Assembly: GCF_040702995.1 (NCBI RefSeq)
Contig: NZ_CP159992.1
Coordinates: 4,055,501 to 4,119,500, forward strand
Origin: Paenibacillus sp. AN1007
Lineage (GTDB): Bacteria; Bacillota; Bacilli; Paenibacillales; Paenibacillaceae
Direction: 5' to 3'
DNA: 64,000 bases
The notes beneath the pieces were generated by a model, which saw nothing but the letters and a program-made list of their open reading frames with translations, was not told the DNA's origin and searched no databases. Positions within the stretch are counted from its first letter, which is position 1; every line of letters starts with the position of its first letter. Made by a program: the position numbers and the translations under genes. Shown here in pieces: positions 60,603 to 64,000 of this stretch.

Positions 60603-60995
60603 CTACAAAATTCTATTTAGTATTTCCTCTACTTCTTCTATTAAATCACTTTGCAGCTCATCACTTGTTGGGTGGTCTCTTATTCTTTCTAGTTCTGGTT
60701 TAAGTAGTACTATAATATGATTTGGTAGTTTTCGCATTAATGAAGTTAATATCCAGTATTTCCATTCATCATCATCGGTCAGCAGTATAGTCCTTATATG
60801 CGGTATGAGATCTTCTTTAAAGTTCAATAAAATATTTTGTATTTCCAGTGCAATTGGCCAATTCATATCCTGCAGCCATGTTAGTAAATCATAGATTATC
60901 GGCTTCAACTCTTCGACTTTATAATTTTTTAGCATTTCGACTCTTTCAAAATCATTCTTATGTTCGGGAATTAAAGTTCGAATATCCATATCCAT
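60603..60995 (-). CDS. DUF5071 family protein
   Basis: Opening LIPEHKNDFERVEML, then LLTWLQDMNWPIALEI and DDDEWKYWILTSLM, are the signature stretches of DUF5071, a HEAT-like helical family of unknown function common in Bacillota. It has 130 residues, the usual length. AGGTGA precedes the ATG. A TAACG..TATTTACG sequence at 61024-61046 recalls the attC-like left end. Confidence 0.85.
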   Translation of the reverse strand: MDMDIRTLIPEHKNDFERVEMLKNYKVEELKPIIYDLLTWLQDMNWPIALEIQNILLNFKEDLIPHIRTILLTDDDEWKYWILTSLMRKLPNHIIVLLKPELERIRDHPTSDELQSDLIEEVEEILNRIL

Positions 60996-61093
60996 TCACC
61001 TATGTCTTTTATTCTTTGCAATTTTGCATAACGCCGTAATATTTACGAATGTCTTGATATGCTGCCATCAGATGTTCCAACTACTTGCGCTGC

Positions 61094-61636
61094 CTATAAT
61101 TTTTTTTCGCTTTCAGTAAGCACTCTGTATACAAATTCGCTCTTCCCATCCGTATAAGACTGACGGTTTCCTCTATATTTAGCAGCCAGCTCTTTCTTGA
61201 GATTGCCATACTCGACTGCATATCCGGGATTCCTGATCAATGCATCTCTGAAGGATATATGTCTTACTAGTTCCTTACTCTCTTTATTACAAACATATAA
61301 ATGATGTTCGGTTTTTGGTATTTCCAATATACTATAGGGTACATTTGCATCTTTTCTGGCAAAAGCTTCTCTATCTTCAACACCTAAATTCCCTTCATGA
61401 ACGTATCCTAAACTTTCTAACCCCTGAATTACATCTGGAAGCAAGTCCATAGAATCAATGACTACATCTATATCTAAAATAGGTTTTGCCGCGAGTCCAG
61501 GTACAGCAGTACTCCCAACGTGTTCAATTCTAAGTACTAGATCCCCGAGTCTACGTTCTATGATGGATTTCAGGCCAAAAAACATTTCAGGCCATTTATT
61601 GTTGTAATCTTCAATAATTATTGTTTTATCACCCAT
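61094..61636 (-). CDS. GrpB family protein (predicted nucleotidyltransferase)
   Basis: The start at 61636 (MGDKTIIIEDY) follows GGGGGA at eight nucleotides. GrpB core: RIEHVGSTAVPGLAAKPILD then IDVVI, and YHEGNL/HHLYVC motifs. The family has a polymerase-beta-like nucleotidyltransferase fold; its substrate is unknown. It has 180 residues. The upstream extension to 61744 lacks a site and is not family-like. Confidence 0.9.
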   Translation of the reverse strand: MGDKTIIIEDYNNKWPEMFFGLKSIIERRLGDLVLRIEHVGSTAVPGLAAKPILDIDVVIDSMDLLPDVIQGLESLGYVHEGNLGVEDREAFARKDANVPYSILEIPKTEHHLYVCNKESKELVRHISFRDALIRNPGYAVEYGNLKKELAAKYRGNRQSYTDGKSEFVYRVLTESEKKL

Positions 61637-61759
61637 CTTTGAGATCCCCCATCCATTAAAGTATTTACGAAGATTCCTTATAACGTTCCTTGATCCATGG
61701 AGGACACTTCCCTCAGCCCCTAAAAATTTTGGAGCCAGTTTCACTTTTATTTTTATACC

Positions 61760-61993
61760 TTATCGTTTTCTTGCCTTTATTACAAAAGTTAGAGGAAGCA
61801 CTTTTGCTCTGTTTGCCATATCGCTGTTGTCATTCTTCGATTGTATAAGTTCTTGATCAGGTTCCTCAATCATAAACTCAATTACAAAACCCGCTTTTGC
61901 AAGCGCATTCACATAAGTGGACAGCATACGGTCTGCCAGCAGCAGCTCCCCTTCATCAACTGCTGCCGGAAACCATTCTTCGTTAAAGTAACT
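61760..61993 (-). pseudogene. C-terminal fragment of a SAM-dependent methyltransferase
   Basis: The frame reads LADRMLSTYVNALAKAGFVI, then ANRAKVLPLTFVIKARKR and stop, the end of class I methyltransferases of the UbiE/type-11 kind (RxLSTYVNALxxAGF ... PxFxIxKARK). The SAM-binding N-terminal two thirds are missing. Confidence 0.75.
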
Positions 61994-62029
61994 TTTATGA
62001 ATTATATTATTTTATACGACACCAATTTC

Positions 62030-62527
62030 TTAGTACCTGTGTAATTCAAGTCTACATCCCTTTTCACCTTTGAACTTTCCCTCTTCAAAAACAAAGTCTT
62101 TTACTTTTTTAAATCCGTTCTTCTCCAGAACCTTTAACGAGCCTGTATTGCTCACCAAGCAGGCACTTCTGAGAACATGGAGATCTAATTCACTAAATGC
62201 AAATGCCGCTGCCTTTTGGGCTGCGGCTGTACCTATGCCCCGGTTCCAAAAAGGAACGGCAATCCAGTAATCCAATTCTGCTGTTCTCTCTTCTAGGTCC
62301 ACAGCGTTTAAAGACATAACACCCGCGAATCGGTCATCAACTAAAATACTAAATACATAAGATATTCCCTGTTCACGCCTGCCAATGACCATTTTTGCCC
62401 ATGATTCTCCTGCCCCATCTGGATAAGGATACGGAACGTTACTTGTCTCTGAAATTAGAGGGTTACCTGCATACTCCTGTACAAATGCAGCATCGCTAGG
62501 TAATACAAATCGAAGCATAACCTCCAT
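62030..62527 (-). CDS. RimJ/RimL-type N-acetyltransferase
   Basis: A 165-residue GNAT: MLRFVLPSDAAFVQEYAGNP opening, YWIAVPFWNRGIGTAAAQKA acetyl-CoA loop, and SNTGSLKVLEKNGFKKVKDF close. AAGGAG lies nine nucleotides before the ATG. The substrate is unknown. Confidence 0.9.
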   Translation of the reverse strand: MEVMLRFVLPSDAAFVQEYAGNPLISETSNVPYPYPDGAGESWAKMVIGRREQGISYVFSILVDDRFAGVMSLNAVDLEERTAELDYWIAVPFWNRGIGTAAAQKAAAFAFSELDLHVLRSACLVSNTGSLKVLEKNGFKKVKDFVFEEGKFKGEKGCRLELHRY

Positions 62528-62548
62528 AAGATTAATCTCCTTTGTTAT

Positions 62549-63193
62549 TTAACTTCTTTTAGACTTAAGATAATCAATAGCGTGCCAATGATCATTAAAA
62601 ACAAATACTTTTTGACCTTCGAATTTTTCCATTTTACATTCATCGCTCTCAATAACATCTGCGATCTGAATGACGAACTCGTTCATATTATTTGCTATTA
62701 CTAACTTTTCGTTTTCATCTCTTCCGAAATTAATAATTTGACCAACCTCACCCTGTTCATCCGGGTCCAGATCAATTCCAATGTAATTCCCGCCATGATC
62801 CTCTGCAATAGGTATCCATAACGGATTGTAACACTGACATTTAATTTTCTTCGGATCAATGGACGTGCATTGTGCATTCAAGTTCAGAACATCTGATTTT
62901 GAAAGAGAAGAAAGTAAATCGTTTTGCAGCTTCCACTGTTCATAAACTTTTCCAATAGTAAGAAATTTCATTCCTAATATAGATCCTGCTATAAACTTAT
63001 CGTTATCTCCGTTACATATAGAATAGAGTTCTCTCAGATCCTCGGGCAGCTTGAACCCAAATTGTGCTTCGTATTGCTGCAGCTCGTTCTCCGAAACTCC
63101 TTTATTAAAATTTTTAGAGAATCCTTTGTATTTTTTCTCATAGTTAAGTATTAATCTATCCCAATTTCTTTTCATTTCACTCTTATTAAGCAT
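62549..63193 (-). CDS. SMI1/KNR4 family protein
   Basis: A 214-residue SMI1/KNR4 (SUKH) protein: SENELQQYEAQFGFKLPEDL opening, then LWIPIAEDHGGNYIGIDLDP. In bacteria SUKH proteins are mostly immunity proteins of polymorphic toxin systems, but orphan copies are common. No toxin gene is adjacent. AAGGGGG precedes the ATG. Confidence 0.9.
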   Translation of the reverse strand: MLNKSEMKRNWDRLILNYEKKYKGFSKNFNKGVSENELQQYEAQFGFKLPEDLRELYSICNGDNDKFIAGSILGMKFLTIGKVYEQWKLQNDLLSSLSKSDVLNLNAQCTSIDPKKIKCQCYNPLWIPIAEDHGGNYIGIDLDPDEQGEVGQIINFGRDENEKLVIANNMNEFVIQIADVIESDECKMEKFEGQKVFVFNDHWHAIDYLKSKRS

Positions 63194-63232
63194 TAATTAG
63201 CCCCCTTAGAAGGATCTTTTCTGCTTCCAGCG

Positions 63233-64000
63233 TTAACTCAATCCTTCTCTTACCGTTCTTAATAATTCTTCCATGTGGTCTGCGTGACATGCAATGAGAT
63301 AAGGTTCTTCCTTCATGCCGTTAAAGGGATTTCCTTCAAAATCAATAACCAGTCCCCCCGCTTCCTTAACCATTAAGATTCCTGAATACAAGTCATCACC
63401 TTCAGAATTGTATAAAATAATCCCATCGATATCTCCTTTGGCCAACATGCACCATTGAACCGTCGGAGCCCATAATCTTAACATGCGCTTGAATCTAATA
63501 TCAATGTGTTGTCTTAGTTTTACGGCTTTGGGGTCGTTTTGTACGGCGTGACCTTGAATCCAGCCGATATTTCCTTTGAAAATATTCGGACTGCTCTTCA
63601 TTTGTATTCGTTGATGATTACAGCTTGTCCCTTCACCGATAACCGATACAAATAAACGTTCTGTTAGCGGTTCGTAGACCACTCCAAGAACAGGCTCTCT
63701 TCTGTACATCAAGGTAATGGATATCGAAAAAACAGGTAATCCAATTGCAAAATTATTTGTTCCATCTAAAGGATCAATCAACCATAACCAATCGTCCTTC
63801 ATTCCAATTAGCCCTGCCTCTTCGCTGTGTATCTGATGATTTGGAAATGTTTTTTGTATTTGTTTAATAATGATTTCTTCACACATATGATCTACTTCAG
63901 TAACCACATCCCCAAATTCATCTTTAGATCTCAGTTCGAGAACGTTATCAAACTTCTCTTTACAGATGAGACCTGCTTCTTGAATAACATTTATCGCAAT
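63233..64000 (-). CDS. Inositol monophosphatase family protein (5' end outside window)
   Basis: The frame is open to the right edge (IAINVIQEAGLICKEKFDN upstream of the first internal start), so the gene continues beyond the window; 255 residues are visible. The metal-site motif is EEAG, then WLIDPLDGTNNFAIGLP (about residue 70), the hallmark of IMPase/FBPase-like phosphatases. The second motif is partly altered: the usual WDxAAG appears as GDDLYSGILMVKEAGG. Likely substrates are inositol phosphates, fructose bisphosphate or PAP. Confidence 0.88.
   Translation of the reverse strand: MAINVIQEAGLICKEKFDNVLELRSKDEFGDVVTEVDHMCEEIIIKQIQKTFPNHQIHSEEAGLIGMKDDWLWLIDPLDGTNNFAIGLPVFSISITLMYRREPVLGVVYEPLTERLFVSVIGEGTSCNHQRIQMKSSPNIFKGNIGWIQGHAVQNDPKAVKLRQHIDIRFKRMLRLWAPTVQWCMLAKGDIDGIILYNSEGDDLYSGILMVKEAGGLVIDFEGNPFNGMKEEPYLIACHADHMEELLRTVREGLS

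Overview
The window looks like chromosome of a Paenibacillus-type member of the Bacillota. The evidence is strong AAGGAGG-like ribosome sites, an LplB/LplC-type sugar permease pair beside YesM/YesN-type two-component genes, a Btr-like AraC/binding-protein fusion, Spo0E-like and DUF4085 proteins, and long runs of small accessory genes. Taxonomy is inferred from gene content only. There are no rRNA or tRNA genes, no CRISPR array, no complete insertion sequence and no integrase in the window.

Layout. 1-8.4 kb: end of an anti-sigma factor, a stress/repair-flavoured set (Nudix, HxlR regulator divergent from a quinone-reductase-like flavoprotein), a FusB-type EF-G-binding protein with a structured leader, an AT-rich orphan, and a GNAT. 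8.5-16.8 kb: a complete carbohydrate uptake system arranged as permeases (minus) | sensor kinase, response regulator, binding lipoprotein (plus), with three copies of an intergenic palindromic element embedded in it. 16.9-17.4 kb: a Spo0E-like phosphatase and a small partner.

17.8-26.5 kb is the most striking part. It is an AT-rich, all-minus-strand array of at least seven genes, in which consecutive genes are separated by a 54-145 bp element with outer TAAC/GTTA boxes, an inner TATTCACG/CGTGAATA stem and, usually, three hairpins. The elements sit 9-34 nt after each stop (75 nt for the first gene) and about 28-48 nt before the next start. The outer boxes pair best across a gene (downstream R'' with upstream R'), not within one element. 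This is the signature expected of integron gene cassettes with attC sites. The cargo includes a PLD-type protein, proteins with HEPN-like RX4H motifs, a Nudix-like protein and membrane proteins, which suggests a defence or stress repertoire.

26.6-36.9 kb: small hypotheticals, a frameshifted retropepsin-like gene, and a second sugar ABC operon (permease, permease, binding lipoprotein) under a GntR-LacI type repressor, with matching 15-bp palindromes and a perfect cre. 37-40.7 kb: a Fur-boxed siderophore uptake group (binding lipoprotein, FhuF-like reductase, Btr-like regulator). Decayed fragments homologous to its genes lie on both sides, at 35.2 and 43.4 kb. 40.7-64 kb: TetR, NAD(P)-binding and GyrI-like proteins, then a dense minus-strand run of small accessory genes (Nudix, several GNATs, DinB, GrpB, SMI1/KNR4, histidine phosphatase, P-loop kinase) with several pseudogene fragments. 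The last gene, an inositol-monophosphatase family member, runs off the right edge.
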